A DNA stretch of 64,000 nucleotides from Photorhabdus cinerea (GCF_011189575.1 NZ_PUJW01000016.1:51510-115509), one strand, 5' to 3'; shown: positions 8,222 to 18,091, numbered from the stretch's first letter. The notes: generated by a model not told the origin, from the sequence alone. Program-made: numbers and translations.

Positions 8222-8440
8222 CACAAATGATTCCTTTTCGGAAATTATCTGTCATACATGATAATTCTTATCTGTGTTATCACAAACTTCAAAAAAACAC
8301 TATTTTTGCCGCTAAGTATCAATTTAACCAAATTAACTCTATCAGGGGACAATCTCGATGAACTTTTCTGGATAATATTTTCTATCGTAGAAACATGATA
8401 ACATCACAACATTGTCATCATGCTGGTTGTAAGGGGAGCA

Positions 8441-8950
8441 ATGGAACTCGTTAATCAAAAAAAGTTAATGGAACAGGCGGAAGCTATTTGCCAGGCTCGG
8501 GGAGCCCGCTTTACTCCACAGAGGCTTGAAGTTTTACGTCTGATTTCAGAGCAACCTGGAGCAATCAGTGCTTATGATTTGCTAGATTTATTGCGGGCAG
8601 CAGAACCACAAGCTAAACCCCCAACCGTCTACCGAGCACTGGAATTTCTGCTAGAACAGGGATTTATTCATAAAATAGAATCTACCAACAGTTATGTGCT
8701 GTGCCACCATATTGAACAACCAAGCCACACCTCAGCGATGTTTATTTGCGACCACTGCGGTTCGGTTTCAGAACGGGATGGCGGCGCCGTTGAATCTGCT
8801 ATTCAACAATTAGCAAAAACTGCCGGATTCAGTTTACGCCATACAGTAATTGAAGCTCACGGATTGTGTTCACCTTGTGAAGAGATTGAATCTTGCTCTG
8901 AACGGGATAAATGCCAACATGACCACAGCATTGAGGTAAAAAAGAAATAA
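8441..8950 (+). CDS. zur: Zinc uptake regulator Zur (Fur family)
   Basis: The protein is 169 aa, against 171 in E. coli. The winged-helix domain includes RFTPQRLEVLRLI and KPPTVYRALEFLLEQGF. The zinc-binding half shows FICDHCGSVSE (CxxC pair), a His-rich IEAHGLCSPC segment and the C-terminal CQHDHSIEVKKK. It represses zinc uptake genes when bound to zinc. Start 8441 matches the family N-terminus and has AAGGGGAG just upstream; the frame from 8420 has no ribosome site. It converges on lexA across a 414-bp gap, similar to the enterobacterial lexA-dinF-zur region, but dinF is absent. Confidence 0.95.
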   Translation: MELVNQKKLMEQAEAICQARGARFTPQRLEVLRLISEQPGAISAYDLLDLLRAAEPQAKPPTVYRALEFLLEQGFIHKIESTNSYVLCHHIEQPSHTSAMFICDHCGSVSERDGGAVESAIQQLAKTAGFSLRHTVIEAHGLCSPCEEIESCSERDKCQHDHSIEVKKK

Positions 8951-9364
8951 GCAGTCAGTACTTAGAACTTATCCTAATAGGCTACTTTATTTGCCACTGG
9001 TTGCAAAAAGCGAACCCGGACAGTACTCAGACAAAAGCCTTAGTTTTTGCACGCACTTTAATACGGTCCGAAGGGTGAACGAAGCGAGTCATCCTCGCGT
9101 ATTATTACTATGTGTATACTCCATTGTGTACGCTCCATTCTGCTGTGCTGCCTGTATTCACTGTTCATTCACAAGAACAGTCTGCAATAATTACACCTAC
9201 TGAGTTAGATTCTTAATTTTGGTACAAGTCAGCTATCAAGATGAAAAGACAACCGCAGAATCACGTTTAAGACAATCGTAATGATACATTCAATAACATG
9301 ATTCTGCCGGAATATTGCAATGTCCTGATCATCACCAAAAAAACAGTGACTTAATATATTACTA
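8951..9364. other. Intergenic region between zur and lexA
   Basis: This 414-bp gap lies between convergent genes where E. coli carries dinF. I see no coding sequence that I trust; a 70-codon frame (8991-9203) has no recognisable content. A short imperfect direct repeat (GTGTAYRCTCCATT type) occurs at about 9111-9140. No strong terminator stem was found. Confidence 0.35.
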
Positions 9365-9970
9365 TCAGAGCCAGCCACAGCTACGAATCACTCCGACCGC
9401 CAACCCTTCGATTGTCAAGTTTTGATCACGTAGATCAACAACTATTGGTTTAAACTCTGGGTTTTCTGCCAGCAATTCAACTTTATTCCCAGTCTGTCTA
9501 AAACGTTTTACAGTTACTTCATCTTCAATACGGGCAACAATAACCTGCCCATTATGAACATCCTGTGTTTTATGCACAGCCAGCAGGTCACCATCCATAA
9601 TCCCAATATCTTTCATAGACATTCCGCTGACTCTTAACAGGAAATCTGCACTTGGTTTAAACAATGCAGGATCAACCTGATAATGGCTTTCAATATGCTC
9701 CTGTGCCAGCAGTGGTTCACCTGCAGCAACACGACCAATCAACGGTAAACCAGATTCTTCAAGCAGCAAACGGATACCCCTAGATGCCCCGGCAACAATC
9801 TCTATCACCCCTTTACGAGCCAGCGCTTTTAAATGCTCTTCTGCCGCATTCGGTGAACGAAAGCCAAGATGTGATGCAATTTCAGCACGCGTTGGCGGCA
9901 TACCCGTTTGCGAAATGTGGTCACGCACTAAGTCATAAACTTGTTGCTGCCTTGCAGTAAGTGCTTTCAC
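9365..9970 (-). CDS. lexA: LexA, SOS-response repressor
   Basis: The protein is 201 aa. It has an N-terminal wHTH (TRAEIASHLGFRSPNAAEEHLKAL), the self-cleavage site Ala83-Gly84 (GRVAAGEP), and the Ser118/Lys155 dyad (RVSGMSMKD; EDEVTVKRF), one residue offset from E. coli numbering. It represses DNA-damage genes and cleaves itself with RecA. The start is GTG at 9970 with a GGGGGCGA ribosome site. Two LexA boxes upstream indicate autoregulation, one of them touching the ribosome site. dgkA lies beyond on the same strand, as in E. coli reading dgkA away from plsB. Confidence 0.97.
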   Translation of the reverse strand: MKALTARQQQVYDLVRDHISQTGMPPTRAEIASHLGFRSPNAAEEHLKALARKGVIEIVAGASRGIRLLLEESGLPLIGRVAAGEPLLAQEHIESHYQVDPALFKPSADFLLRVSGMSMKDIGIMDGDLLAVHKTQDVHNGQVIVARIEDEVTVKRFRQTGNKVELLAENPEFKPIVVDLRDQNLTIEGLAVGVIRSCGWL

Positions 9971-9978
9971 TTCGCCCC

Positions 9979-9994
9979 CTGTTTGTTTATACAG
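9979..9994 (-). promoter_or_regulatory. LexA box 1 of lexA
   Basis: CTG-N10-CAG with T/A-rich core (CTGTTTGTTTATACAG). It lies 8 bp upstream of the lexA start and overlaps its ribosome site, so bound LexA would cover the translation start region in DNA. Confidence 0.85.
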
Positions 9995-9999
9995 TCAAA

Positions 10000-10015
10000 C
10001 TGTGAGTATATACAG
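10000..10015 (-). promoter_or_regulatory. LexA box 2 of lexA
   Basis: CTGTGAGTATATACAG is a close match to the SOS box, spaced 21 bp from box 1, which is the same two-turn tandem arrangement as at the E. coli lexA promoter. Confidence 0.9.
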
Positions 10016-10089
10016 GTAAATAGCAATTGGGAACCTGTCAGGACAGAAAATCAGCCAATTATAATACACTGATCAATTATTAAACGAAA

Positions 10090-10461
10090 TTAACCCATAA
10101 AAAACTGCCAAAGAACTGTACTCCAGACAATTAATGCTAGAATAATCGTCAAAAAGACTGCCGCAGAACCCATATCCTTCGCCCGACCGGATAACTCATG
10201 GAACTCACTGCCAATACGATCAACAATCGCCTCAATAGCACTATTCAGAATTTCCATAATCAAGACCAACATAATTGAACCAATCAGTAAAATACGTTCA
10301 ATTACGCTGACATCCAGATAAAAGGCAACAATCAGAGCCAATATTGCTACGATTATTTCCTCCCGGAAAGCGGCTTCATTCTGCCATGCAGCCTTAATAC
10401 CTTTCACCGAATATCTTGTTGCTTTAATAATACGGGTCAGTCCCACGGATTGATTTTTCAT
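10090..10461 (-). CDS. dgkA: Diacylglycerol kinase DgkA
   Basis: The protein is 123 aa (E. coli 122). It has an amphipathic N-terminus (RIIKATRYSVKGIKAAWQNEAAFREE) and three membrane helices, with the catalytic/conserved segment MEILNSAIEAIVDRIG and the FHELSGRAKDMGSAAV cytoplasmic loop. It phosphorylates diacylglycerol at the inner membrane, recycling lipid left from osmoregulated glucan synthesis. It is divergent from plsB, the usual neighbour in enterobacteria, and downstream of lexA's promoter side on the same strand. Confidence 0.96.
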   Translation of the reverse strand: MKNQSVGLTRIIKATRYSVKGIKAAWQNEAAFREEIIVAILALIVAFYLDVSVIERILLIGSIMLVLIMEILNSAIEAIVDRIGSEFHELSGRAKDMGSAAVFLTIILALIVWSTVLWQFFMG

Positions 10462-10589
10462 AAATTACTCACATCCTATATGAAGTTGTTTGCCACTTTT
10501 CATGTTTATTATTGTCTTAACTCAACAGATCTCAACAACTGTTTCTGGTATGCTTGCGACCTATTGCTAACAAGAGGCTTTAGTTATTT

Positions 10590-13046
10590 ATGTCAGGTTG
10601 GCGTAAAATATATTATAAATTATTGAATTTACCACTAAAAATACTGGTAAAGAGCAAACTTATTCCTACAGATCCCATCACTGAATTGCGGCTCGATACT
10701 ACACGTCCAATCTTGTACGTGTTGCCGTATCACTCCAAAGCAGACTTACTGACATTACGTCAGCAATGCCTGGAGCAGGATCTGCCAGACCCTTTAAATC
10801 CACTGGAGGTAGGTGACACTGAACTTCCCGGTTATGTTTTTATTGATAATGGCCCACGCGTATTCCGTTATTACGCACCAAAGCAAGAATCTGTAAAAAT
10901 TTTCCATGCTTATCTGGATTTGCATCGCAATAATCCAAACCTGGATATTCAGATGCTGCCAGTTTCTGTCATGTTTGGCCGTTCACCCGGACGTGAAGGG
11001 CAAAGCACCCCATACCTACGGTTGCTGAATGGTATCCAGAAATTCTTTGCCATTCTCTGGCTAGGCCGGGATAGTTTCGTACGTTTTTCAAACACAGTAT
11101 CTCTGCGCTATATGGCGACTGAGCATGGTACTGACAAGACAATTGCCCATAAACTGGCTCGTGTGGCACGGATGCACTATTCTCGTCAGCGTCTGGCGGC
11201 AGTAGGTCCGCGCCTACCTGTCCGTCAAGAGCTGTTTAATAAGTTATTGGCGTCGAAAGCAATAGAAAAAGCCGTCTCCGATGAGGTTCGTACCAAGAAA
11301 ATCTCACATGAGAAAGCTCAGCAGAATGCTATCAACATCATGGAAGAGATTGCTGCTAATTTTTCTTATGAAACTCTACGACTGTCAGGACGCGTACTCG
11401 GTTGGACCTGGAACCGTCTGTATCAGGGGATCAACGTTCACAATGCTGAGCGGGTCCGTCGTCTGGCACAGGACGGCCACGAATTGGTTTATGCCCCCTG
11501 CCACCGTAGCCATATGGATTATCTGCTACTTTCCTATGTACTCTATCATCAAGGCTTGGTGCCGCCACATATCGCCGCAGGCATCAACCTGAATTTCTGG
11601 CCGGCAGGACCAATATTCCGCCGTTTGGGTGCATTCTTTATCCGTCGTACTTTCAAAGGTAACAAACTCTACTCCACGATATTCCGTGAATATCTGGGTG
11701 AGTTATTTGCACGCGGTTATTCTGTCGAATACTTTATGGAAGGCGGTCGTTCCCGAACTGGTCGTTTGCTCGATCCCAAAACGGGTACCCTGACCATGAC
11801 GTTACAAGCGTTGTTGAGAGGTGAATCACGCCCAATCACGATCATTCCAATTTATATCGGTTACGAACACGTGATGGAAGTTGCTACCTACGCTAAAGAA
11901 CTGCGGGGCGCAACTAAAGAAAAAGAAGGCTTTTTCCAGATGATACGTGGTTTACGTAAACTTCGTAATCTGGGGCAAGGCTATGTGAACTTTGGCGAAC
12001 CTATCCCGCTGATCCAATACCTTAATTACCATGTTCCTGACTGGCGCGACTCTATTGATCCAATAGAATTCCAGCGTCCAGAATGGGTTACCCCAACAGT
12101 CGGCAAACTGGCCGGGGAAATTATGGTGAACATCAACAATGCTGCTGCCGCTAATGCAATCAACCTGTGCGCAACCGCTCTGCTTTCGTCACGTCAGCGA
12201 GCACTTACTCGTGAGCAATTGATTGAGCAACTGGATTGTTATATACAATTCATGCGCAACTCGCCTTATGCTGCCGATGTCACTATACCAAATAAAACCG
12301 CAGAAGAATTGTTAGAACACGCTCTGCAAATGGATAAATTCGAGGTAGACAAAGATAGTATGGGCGATATCATCATTCTGCCACGTGACCGTGCAGTTTT
12401 GATGACCTACTACCGCAACAATATCCATCACTTATTGGTACTGCCAGCGCTGATTGCCAGCATTGTTATTCATCATCGCCGTATTAACCGTGAAGAATTG
12501 CTAAGCCAAGTTGCAATCATTTATCCACTGCTCAAAGCAGAGCTGTTTATGCGTTACGACAAAGCAGATCTGCAAGAAGTGGTTAATACTCTGATTAACG
12601 AACTTACCCGCCAATGCCTTATCTGCAACAAAGAGCAAGGTATGCTGGTACTGAACCCAGCACGTATCCGCTCATTGCAATTACTGGCGGCAGGTGTTCG
12701 TGAAACACTACAACGTTATGCCATCACCCTTTCTTTATTGAATGCCAATCCGGAAATCAGCCGGGGTATGCTGGAAAAAGAGAGTCGGATGCTAGCGCAA
12801 CGTCTGTCTGTATTGCATGGCATTAACGCTCCTGAATTCTTCGATAAGGCAGTATTTACAACTTCGGTAAATACACTGCGTGAAGAAGGCTATATCAGTG
12901 ATAGTGGTGATGTGATCACTGCCAATACCCAGGAGTTGTATCAGGTGTTGAGTGAACTGATGTCACCAGAAGTTCGTCTTACTATTGAGAGTGTCAGTTT
13001 GCCAGCAGAGCACAACGATACTGAAGAAATAACTAAAGAAGTGTAA
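10590..13046 (+). CDS. plsB: Glycerol-3-phosphate 1-O-acyltransferase PlsB
   Basis: The protein is 818 aa (E. coli 807). Acyltransferase motifs are in order: I, the HX4D box in APCHRSHMDYLLL (His near residue 305); II, RRLGAFFIRRTF; III, VEYFMEGGRSRTGR; and IV, IIPIYIGYEHVMEV. It transfers acyl groups from acyl-ACP or acyl-CoA to sn-1 of glycerol-3-phosphate at the inner membrane, the first step of phospholipid synthesis. It is divergent from dgkA and converges on ubiA through a hairpin. It is a full-length gene with nothing odd. Confidence 0.97.
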   Translation: MSGWRKIYYKLLNLPLKILVKSKLIPTDPITELRLDTTRPILYVLPYHSKADLLTLRQQCLEQDLPDPLNPLEVGDTELPGYVFIDNGPRVFRYYAPKQESVKIFHAYLDLHRNNPNLDIQMLPVSVMFGRSPGREGQSTPYLRLLNGIQKFFAILWLGRDSFVRFSNTVSLRYMATEHGTDKTIAHKLARVARMHYSRQRLAAVGPRLPVRQELFNKLLASKAIEKAVSDEVRTKKISHEKAQQNAINIMEEIAANFSYETLRLSGRVLGWTWNRLYQGINVHNAERVRRLAQDGHELVYAPCHRSHMDYLLLSYVLYHQGLVPPHIAAGINLNFWPAGPIFRRLGAFFIRRTFKGNKLYSTIFREYLGELFARGYSVEYFMEGGRSRTGRLLDPKTGTLTMTLQALLRGESRPITIIPIYIGYEHVMEVATYAKELRGATKEKEGFFQMIRGLRKLRNLGQGYVNFGEPIPLIQYLNYHVPDWRDSIDPIEFQRPEWVTPTVGKLAGEIMVNINNAAAANAINLCATALLSSRQRALTREQLIEQLDCYIQFMRNSPYAADVTIPNKTAEELLEHALQMDKFEVDKDSMGDIIILPRDRAVLMTYYRNNIHHLLVLPALIASIVIHHRRINREELLSQVAIIYPLLKAELFMRYDKADLQEVVNTLINELTRQCLICNKEQGMLVLNPARIRSLQLLAAGVRETLQRYAITLSLLNANPEISRGMLEKESRMLAQRLSVLHGINAPEFFDKAVFTTSVNTLREEGYISDSGDVITANTQELYQVLSELMSPEVRLTIESVSLPAEHNDTEEITKEV

Positions 13047-13057
13047 TTTTGGGAATA

Positions 13058-13090
13058 CTGGTGATAATGGGGGTTTTCCATTATCACCAG
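13058..13090. terminator. Bidirectional terminator between plsB and ubiA
   Basis: A perfect 13-bp stem (CTGGTGATAATGG / CCATTATCACCAG) encloses a 7-nt loop exactly between the convergent stop codons. Confidence 0.8.
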
Positions 13091-13095
13091 ATGTA

Positions 13096-13962
13096 TCAGA
13101 CGTAACTAAAGAAGATACCAAGGAATAACACTAGACCAACATAGTTATTATTGAGGAATGCCTGGAAACAGAGTGTTCTTTCCCGCTCTGAAATCAATTT
13201 CTGCTGATAAATAAATAAAGCACCAGCAAGCAATAGCGACCAATAATAGATGCCACCAAGGTTCATCATATAGCCCACCAACGTAAGAATCAGTAACATA
13301 GCTAATTGAAGTAAACCAATAATCAGCTTATCGAAGCGACCAAATAGGACAGCGGTAGACTTAACACCAATTTTTAGATCATCGTTACGATCGACCATTG
13401 CATACTGTGTATCATAAATAACTGACCACAAGATATTGGTCAGGAATAATAACCAGCATTCTAATGGTAAGGACTCACTAACCGCAGCAAATCCCATAGG
13501 AATAGACCAGCCATAAGCGGCCCCCAGTACAAACTGGGGAAGATGACTGAACCGTTTAACAAAGGGGTAAAACCAAGCCAAAGCCAACCCAGCGAATGAC
13601 AGGTAAATAGTCATTTTATTGAGGGCCAGAACTAATCCGAAAGAAATCAACACCAATACAACAAATAGGATCTTACTCTCTTTTTCACTGATAGCACCAC
13701 TAGGCAAGGGACGTGTCTTTGTGCGTTCTACATAGCCATCAAATTTTCTGTCAGCAAAATCATTAATTACACATCCTGCTGCACGCATCAGAAATACACC
13801 GGCAGTAAAGACTAATAATATGTGCATATCCGGGATACCTTTCCCAGCAATCCACAAGGCCCAAAACGTCGGCCATAACAACAATAATGAACCGATGGGT
13901 CTATCAATACGCACTAAACGGCAATAAGCCCACCATTTACTTTGCGCCATACTTCCCGCCAC
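13096..13962 (-). CDS. ubiA: 4-hydroxybenzoate octaprenyltransferase UbiA
   Basis: The protein is 288 aa, polytopic. Both Asp-rich prenyl-diphosphate motifs are present: NDFADRKFDGYVERTKTRPL and YDTQYAMVDRNDDLKIG. It attaches the polyprenyl tail to 4-hydroxybenzoate in ubiquinone synthesis. The GTG at 13962 has GGGGG 8 bp upstream; an ATG at 13950 is the alternative start. It lies 17 bp downstream of ubiC on the same strand, the usual ubiCA operon. Confidence 0.96.
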   Translation of the reverse strand: MAGSMAQSKWWAYCRLVRIDRPIGSLLLLWPTFWALWIAGKGIPDMHILLVFTAGVFLMRAAGCVINDFADRKFDGYVERTKTRPLPSGAISEKESKILFVVLVLISFGLVLALNKMTIYLSFAGLALAWFYPFVKRFSHLPQFVLGAAYGWSIPMGFAAVSESLPLECWLLFLTNILWSVIYDTQYAMVDRNDDLKIGVKSTAVLFGRFDKLIIGLLQLAMLLILTLVGYMMNLGGIYYWSLLLAGALFIYQQKLISERERTLCFQAFLNNNYVGLVLFLGIFFSYV

Positions 13963-13979
13963 TTCTGTTTCCCCCTTCT

Positions 13980-14492
13980 TTAAATTTTACTTTTATACAC
14001 AGGTGATTCAGGTAAAAAGACTTCCGTTAATAATAATGGCTTGCCTGATAACCTCAGCAATGATCGCCTTGCCCAACATTTTCCCTGTTGCCCCTTCTGA
14101 ATATAATCCCGTGTTAATTTATTGCTACTAAAAAGATACCGTCCAAGTGGAACTGTTCCTAAATCAACCAATTTTTCATCAGGACCGGTTAATGTTGCCT
14201 CAGGAATTAATGTCCGACCTAATAGCCAGGGGATATTGTCACCATATAACACGATCTCACGCAGCCAATATCTTTGGCTAGTTGGTAAATGTTCACTTTC
14301 ATCAGAAATTTCTTCCTCTGTGATAAAACATTCTCTAAATGGTACAACATGAACATGGTCACAATATTGTTCAAAACGTCGGGTCATCGAACCCAATTCC
14401 ATCAACCAATCTAAAATCTCATCAGGAAAATCAGACGAGTTCATCGAAAGCCATTGAATAGGCATTGTTGTTAGTATTGAATCTGCTGACAT
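13980..14492 (-). CDS. ubiC: Chorismate lyase UbiC
   Basis: The protein is 170 aa (E. coli 165). Catalytic features are visible: the Arg in RYWLREIVLYG, the GRTLIPEATL strand and the Glu in LLLTEVFLPESPVY near the C-terminus. It removes pyruvate from chorismate to give 4-hydroxybenzoate, the substrate of UbiA. The ATG at 14492 has GGAAG 5-6 bp upstream; the longer TTG frame to 14513 is less likely. It is the first gene of the ubiCA operon. Confidence 0.95.
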   Translation of the reverse strand: MSADSILTTMPIQWLSMNSSDFPDEILDWLMELGSMTRRFEQYCDHVHVVPFRECFITEEEISDESEHLPTSQRYWLREIVLYGDNIPWLLGRTLIPEATLTGPDEKLVDLGTVPLGRYLFSSNKLTRDYIQKGQQGKCWARRSLLRLSGKPLLLTEVFLPESPVYKSKI

Positions 14493-14621
14493 ACGCTCTT
14501 CCACTATGAACAAATTTCTTATTATTTGATTGTATAATTAACAGCCACGGAGAATACCACAGTGCAAGTATGCAGCATAAAAAGTTATAGCAAATTTTGT
14601 AAATAATGTTTGAGGAGAATG

Positions 14622-14648
14622 AGCGAATTATGATGAACATAATTCGCT
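14622..14648. terminator. Hairpin between pgi and ubiC
   Basis: AGCGAATTATG (14622-14632) pairs perfectly with CATAATTCGCT (14638-14648). It lies 38 bp past the pgi stop on the minus strand and upstream of ubiC. The T tract is poor. Confidence 0.55.
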
Positions 14649-14685
14649 TTATAAAGTGGTTAAATTTCTGATTCGGAATAAGTGA

Positions 14686-16332
14686 CTAACGCCATGCTTT
14701 AAAACAGTTAATCAATCCATTCGTCGAGCTATCGTGGCTAGCAATCGCTTTATCATCTTCAAGCTCCGGCAAAATACGGTTAGCCAGCTGTTTACCCAGC
14801 TCCACCCCCCACTGATCAAATGTGAAGATGTTGAGAATCGCCCCCTGTACAAATATTTTGTGCTCATACATAGCAATCAAAGCTCCCAGACTGAATGGGG
14901 TAATTTCACGTAACAAAATGGAGTTAGTCGGGCGGTTTCCTTCAAACACTTTAAATGGTGCGACATGTTCAACCTCAGCAGCAGTTTTACCACTAGCAGC
15001 AAATTCAACATCCACTTGCTCACGAGTTTTACCGAATGCTAACGCTTCCGTTTGAGCAAAGAAGTTGGATAACAATTTGCGGTGATGGTCACTCAATGGG
15101 TTATGGCTGATCGCCGGAGCAATAAAATCGCAAGGGATCAGTTTAGTACCCTGATGAATAAGCTGATAGAAAGCGTGCTGACCATTGGTTCCAGGCTCCC
15201 CCCAGATGATTGGGCCTGTTTGGTAATCCACCGGATGACCATTGCGGTCAATATATTTACCATTGGATTCCATATTGCCCTGTTGAAAATATGCCGCAAA
15301 GCGATGCATATACTGATCGTATGGCAGAATCGCTTCAGTTTCTGAGCCAAAGAAATTGTTGTACCAAATTCCAATCAGCGCCAGCAATACCGGGATATTC
15401 AGCTCAAATGGGGTATTGGCAAAATGCTGATCCATAGCGTGTGCACCACTAAGCAATTGCTCAAAATTTTCAAACCCAACAAAAAGCGCAATAGACAGAC
15501 CTATCGCGGACCACAATGAATAACGGCCACCAACCCAATCCCAGAACTCAAACATATTTTTGGTATCAATACCAAATTTCTGCACTTCCTGCTCATTTGT
15601 GGAAAGCGCAGCAAAATGCTTAGCAACATACGCTTCATCCCCGGCACTTCTCAGAAACCAGTGACGAGCAGAGTGGGCATTAGTCATCGTTTCCTGCGTG
15701 GTAAATGTCTTAGAAGCAATCAGGAACAGAGTTGTTTCCGGATTAAGTGCTTTTAGGGTCTCCGCGATATGAGTTCCATCAACATTAGAGACAAAATGCA
15801 TATTCAGGTGATTTTTATAAGGTTTCAGCGCTTCCGTCACCATATAAGGACCGAGATCCGAACCACCGATACCGATATTCACCACATCAGTAATTTCCTT
15901 GCCGGTATAACCTTTCCACTCACCATTAATCACGCGTTCACTGAACTCTTTCATTTTTACCAACACAGCGTTGACCTGCTGCATAACATCTTCCCCATCA
16001 ACAATAACAGGGATGTTGCTGCGGTTACGCAAGGCAATATGTAGTACCGCGCGATCTTCAGTACGGTTAATTTTCTCACCGGAGAACATGCTGCGAATAG
16101 CCTCGGCAACATCGGTCTCTTTAGCCAGTGCCTGTAACTTTTCCAATGTCTCAGTTGTGATGCGGTTTTTTGAAAAATCTACCAAAATCTGGTCATCAAA
16201 CGTCGCGGAGAACTTAGCAAAACGATTTCTGTCCTGTTCAAACAACTCACGTATGTGAATATCTTTTATCTGCGCAAAATGCTGTTCTAATGCCTTCCAA
16301 GCTGGAGTTTGACTAGGATTGATATTTTTCAT
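14686..16332 (-). CDS. pgi: Glucose-6-phosphate isomerase Pgi
   Basis: The protein is 548 aa. It matches E. coli Pgi nearly end to end: NIGIGGSDLGPYMV, the catalytic Glu in NMESNGKYID, the His in GTNGQHAFYQLIHQGT, and the C-terminal Lys in SSTNGLINCFKAW. It interconverts glucose-6-phosphate and fructose-6-phosphate in the cytoplasm. I start at the ATG at 16332 (MKNINPSQTPAW), as in E. coli; the 30-residue upstream extension is not conserved. It is divergent from lysC. Confidence 0.97.
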   Translation of the reverse strand: MKNINPSQTPAWKALEQHFAQIKDIHIRELFEQDRNRFAKFSATFDDQILVDFSKNRITTETLEKLQALAKETDVAEAIRSMFSGEKINRTEDRAVLHIALRNRSNIPVIVDGEDVMQQVNAVLVKMKEFSERVINGEWKGYTGKEITDVVNIGIGGSDLGPYMVTEALKPYKNHLNMHFVSNVDGTHIAETLKALNPETTLFLIASKTFTTQETMTNAHSARHWFLRSAGDEAYVAKHFAALSTNEQEVQKFGIDTKNMFEFWDWVGGRYSLWSAIGLSIALFVGFENFEQLLSGAHAMDQHFANTPFELNIPVLLALIGIWYNNFFGSETEAILPYDQYMHRFAAYFQQGNMESNGKYIDRNGHPVDYQTGPIIWGEPGTNGQHAFYQLIHQGTKLIPCDFIAPAISHNPLSDHHRKLLSNFFAQTEALAFGKTREQVDVEFAASGKTAAEVEHVAPFKVFEGNRPTNSILLREITPFSLGALIAMYEHKIFVQGAILNIFTFDQWGVELGKQLANRILPELEDDKAIASHDSSTNGLINCFKAWR

Positions 16333-16633
16333 AGCTATGCTCTCTATCAATGACTGTAAATAAATGGAGGTAAAGATTGTAACCTGTAATTCAGTGATTA
16401 AAGTCTCTTTTCCTTTAATCACTGATATTGGTCAAAACAATTAATTTTTTCTAGCTCCATTTGCTGATTTATATAAAAAATAATTATTTTTCTCTGTCAT
16501 ACTCAAACCCTCAATTTCTTTTATAATTCTAATGTCATCATGAAAGATATTGATGTAGCCATTCACTAGATTGACTCAAATCCGTTAACCCGATATTTCT
16601 AAAAGCCTATTCAGTCAACAGAAGGTTATCGCA
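16333..16633. other. pgi-lysC divergent intergenic region, no lysine riboswitch seen
   Basis: This 301-bp region carries both promoters. The E. coli lysC leader is a lysine riboswitch of roughly 200 nt or more. Here I find none of the conserved L-box blocks (AGAGG near the 5' side, GGAGG/GGGGGUGC-type segments) upstream of 16634. An AAGG site (16622-16625) serves lysC. Confidence 0.45.
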
Positions 16634-18013
16634 ATGAGTGTTGTTTCATCTCCAGCGCCGGAAATCGGCGGATATGTAGTCGCAAAATTTGGTGGTACCA
16701 GCGTGGCAAATTTCGATGCCATGAATAGCAGTGCTGATATCGTACTGGCAAACAAAGAAGTACGTTTAGTTGTACTGTCCGCATCTGCCGGTATTACTAA
16801 CTTATTAATCGCATTGGCGGAAGGCTGCGATGCAGATAAACGGGCTGACTACCTGAAACGAATCCACACCATTCAATACGCCATTGTTGACCGTTTACAT
16901 GACTCTGATGTTGTTCATCAAGAAATCAACCACCTGCTGGAAAACATTAAAGCGCTTTCCGAAGCAGCCTCTTTGGCAACTTCAGATGCGCTGACAGATG
17001 AACTGGTCAGCCACGGTGAATTAATGTCTACATTGTTGTTTACTGAACTACTCCGTCAACGCGGTACAGATGTCGAATGGTTTGATATCCGTAAAATTAT
17101 GCGTACCGATGATCATTTTGGCTACGCAGAACCAGACAATATACAGCTTCAATCGCTAGTAACTGAACATCTCTTACCACGCCTGCAAAACACCCTGATA
17201 ATTACTCAAGGCTTTATTGGTCGTGAAGAGAAAGGGCGTACCACCACGCTAGGACGTGGTGGTAGTGACTATACTGCGGCCCTGTTGGGAGAGGCTCTTA
17301 ACCTGAAACGCGTTGATATCTGGACAGATGTCCCGGGGATTTACACTACTGACCCACGAGTCGTTCCAACTGCCCAACGAATTGACAAAATTGCCTTTGA
17401 TGAAGCTGCGGAGATGGCAACATTTGGTGCAAAAATTCTACATCCGGCCACACTACTGCCTGCTATCCGTTGTGACATTCCGGTATTTGTTGGTTCTAGT
17501 AAGGACCCACAAGCTGGCGGTACACTGGTTTGTGATACAACAACAGCGCCACCACAATTCCGTGCTATCGCCCTGCGTCGAAAACAAACGCTACTGACAC
17601 TACATAGCTTGAAGATGTTGCATGCTCAAGGATTTCTAGCTGAAATATTTACCATTTTGTCACGTCATAACATCTCCGTGGATTTGATCACCACATCTGA
17701 AGTGAATGTGGCATTAACACTCGACACAACAGGCTCCACTAGCACTAATGGTTATCTGCTAACCAATGCACTTATGACTGAGCTTTCAACTCTATGCCGA
17801 GTTGAAGTAGAAGAAGATCTGGCTCTGGTAGCAATTATTGGTAACCAGCTTTCTCAGGTCAGCGGATTAGGAAAACAGATTTTTGATGCGCTAGAAGCAT
17901 TCAATATCCGTATGATCAGCCATGGTGCCAGCAATCATAATCTATGCCTGCTTGTTCCTGGCAAAGATGCCGAGCAAATCGTTCAAACTCTTCATCAGAG
18001 TTTGTTTGAATGA
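16634..18013 (+). CDS. lysC: Lysine-sensitive aspartokinase III LysC
   Basis: The protein is 459 aa (E. coli 449). It has an amino-acid kinase domain with VAKFGGTSVANFDAM at the N-terminus, GFIGREEKGRTTTLGRGGSDYTAALL and the TDPRVVPTAQRI loop, then two C-terminal ACT domains (from about residue 310) for feedback binding. It phosphorylates aspartate at the head of the Lys/Thr/Met pathway. Homology to lysine-regulated AK III is strong (FTILSRHNISVDLITTSEVNV). It is followed by a hairpin and then by the accessory region. Confidence 0.95.
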   Translation: MSVVSSPAPEIGGYVVAKFGGTSVANFDAMNSSADIVLANKEVRLVVLSASAGITNLLIALAEGCDADKRADYLKRIHTIQYAIVDRLHDSDVVHQEINHLLENIKALSEAASLATSDALTDELVSHGELMSTLLFTELLRQRGTDVEWFDIRKIMRTDDHFGYAEPDNIQLQSLVTEHLLPRLQNTLIITQGFIGREEKGRTTTLGRGGSDYTAALLGEALNLKRVDIWTDVPGIYTTDPRVVPTAQRIDKIAFDEAAEMATFGAKILHPATLLPAIRCDIPVFVGSSKDPQAGGTLVCDTTTAPPQFRAIALRRKQTLLTLHSLKMLHAQGFLAEIFTILSRHNISVDLITTSEVNVALTLDTTGSTSTNGYLLTNALMTELSTLCRVEVEEDLALVAIIGNQLSQVSGLGKQIFDALEAFNIRMISHGASNHNLCLLVPGKDAEQIVQTLHQSLFE

Positions 18014-18054
18014 ATACGATCTTGTAGGTACTTGATATCCTTTCCGGATTAAAA

Positions 18055-18091
18055 TTTGTCTCTTAATCCAATCCTTAGATTAAGAGACAAA
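18055..18091. terminator. Perfect-stem hairpin after lysC
   Basis: A 14-bp perfect stem (TTTGTCTCTTAATC / GATTAAGAGACAAA) has a 9-nt loop and starts 42 bp after the lysC stop. On the minus strand it is followed by TTTT. Confidence 0.7.
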
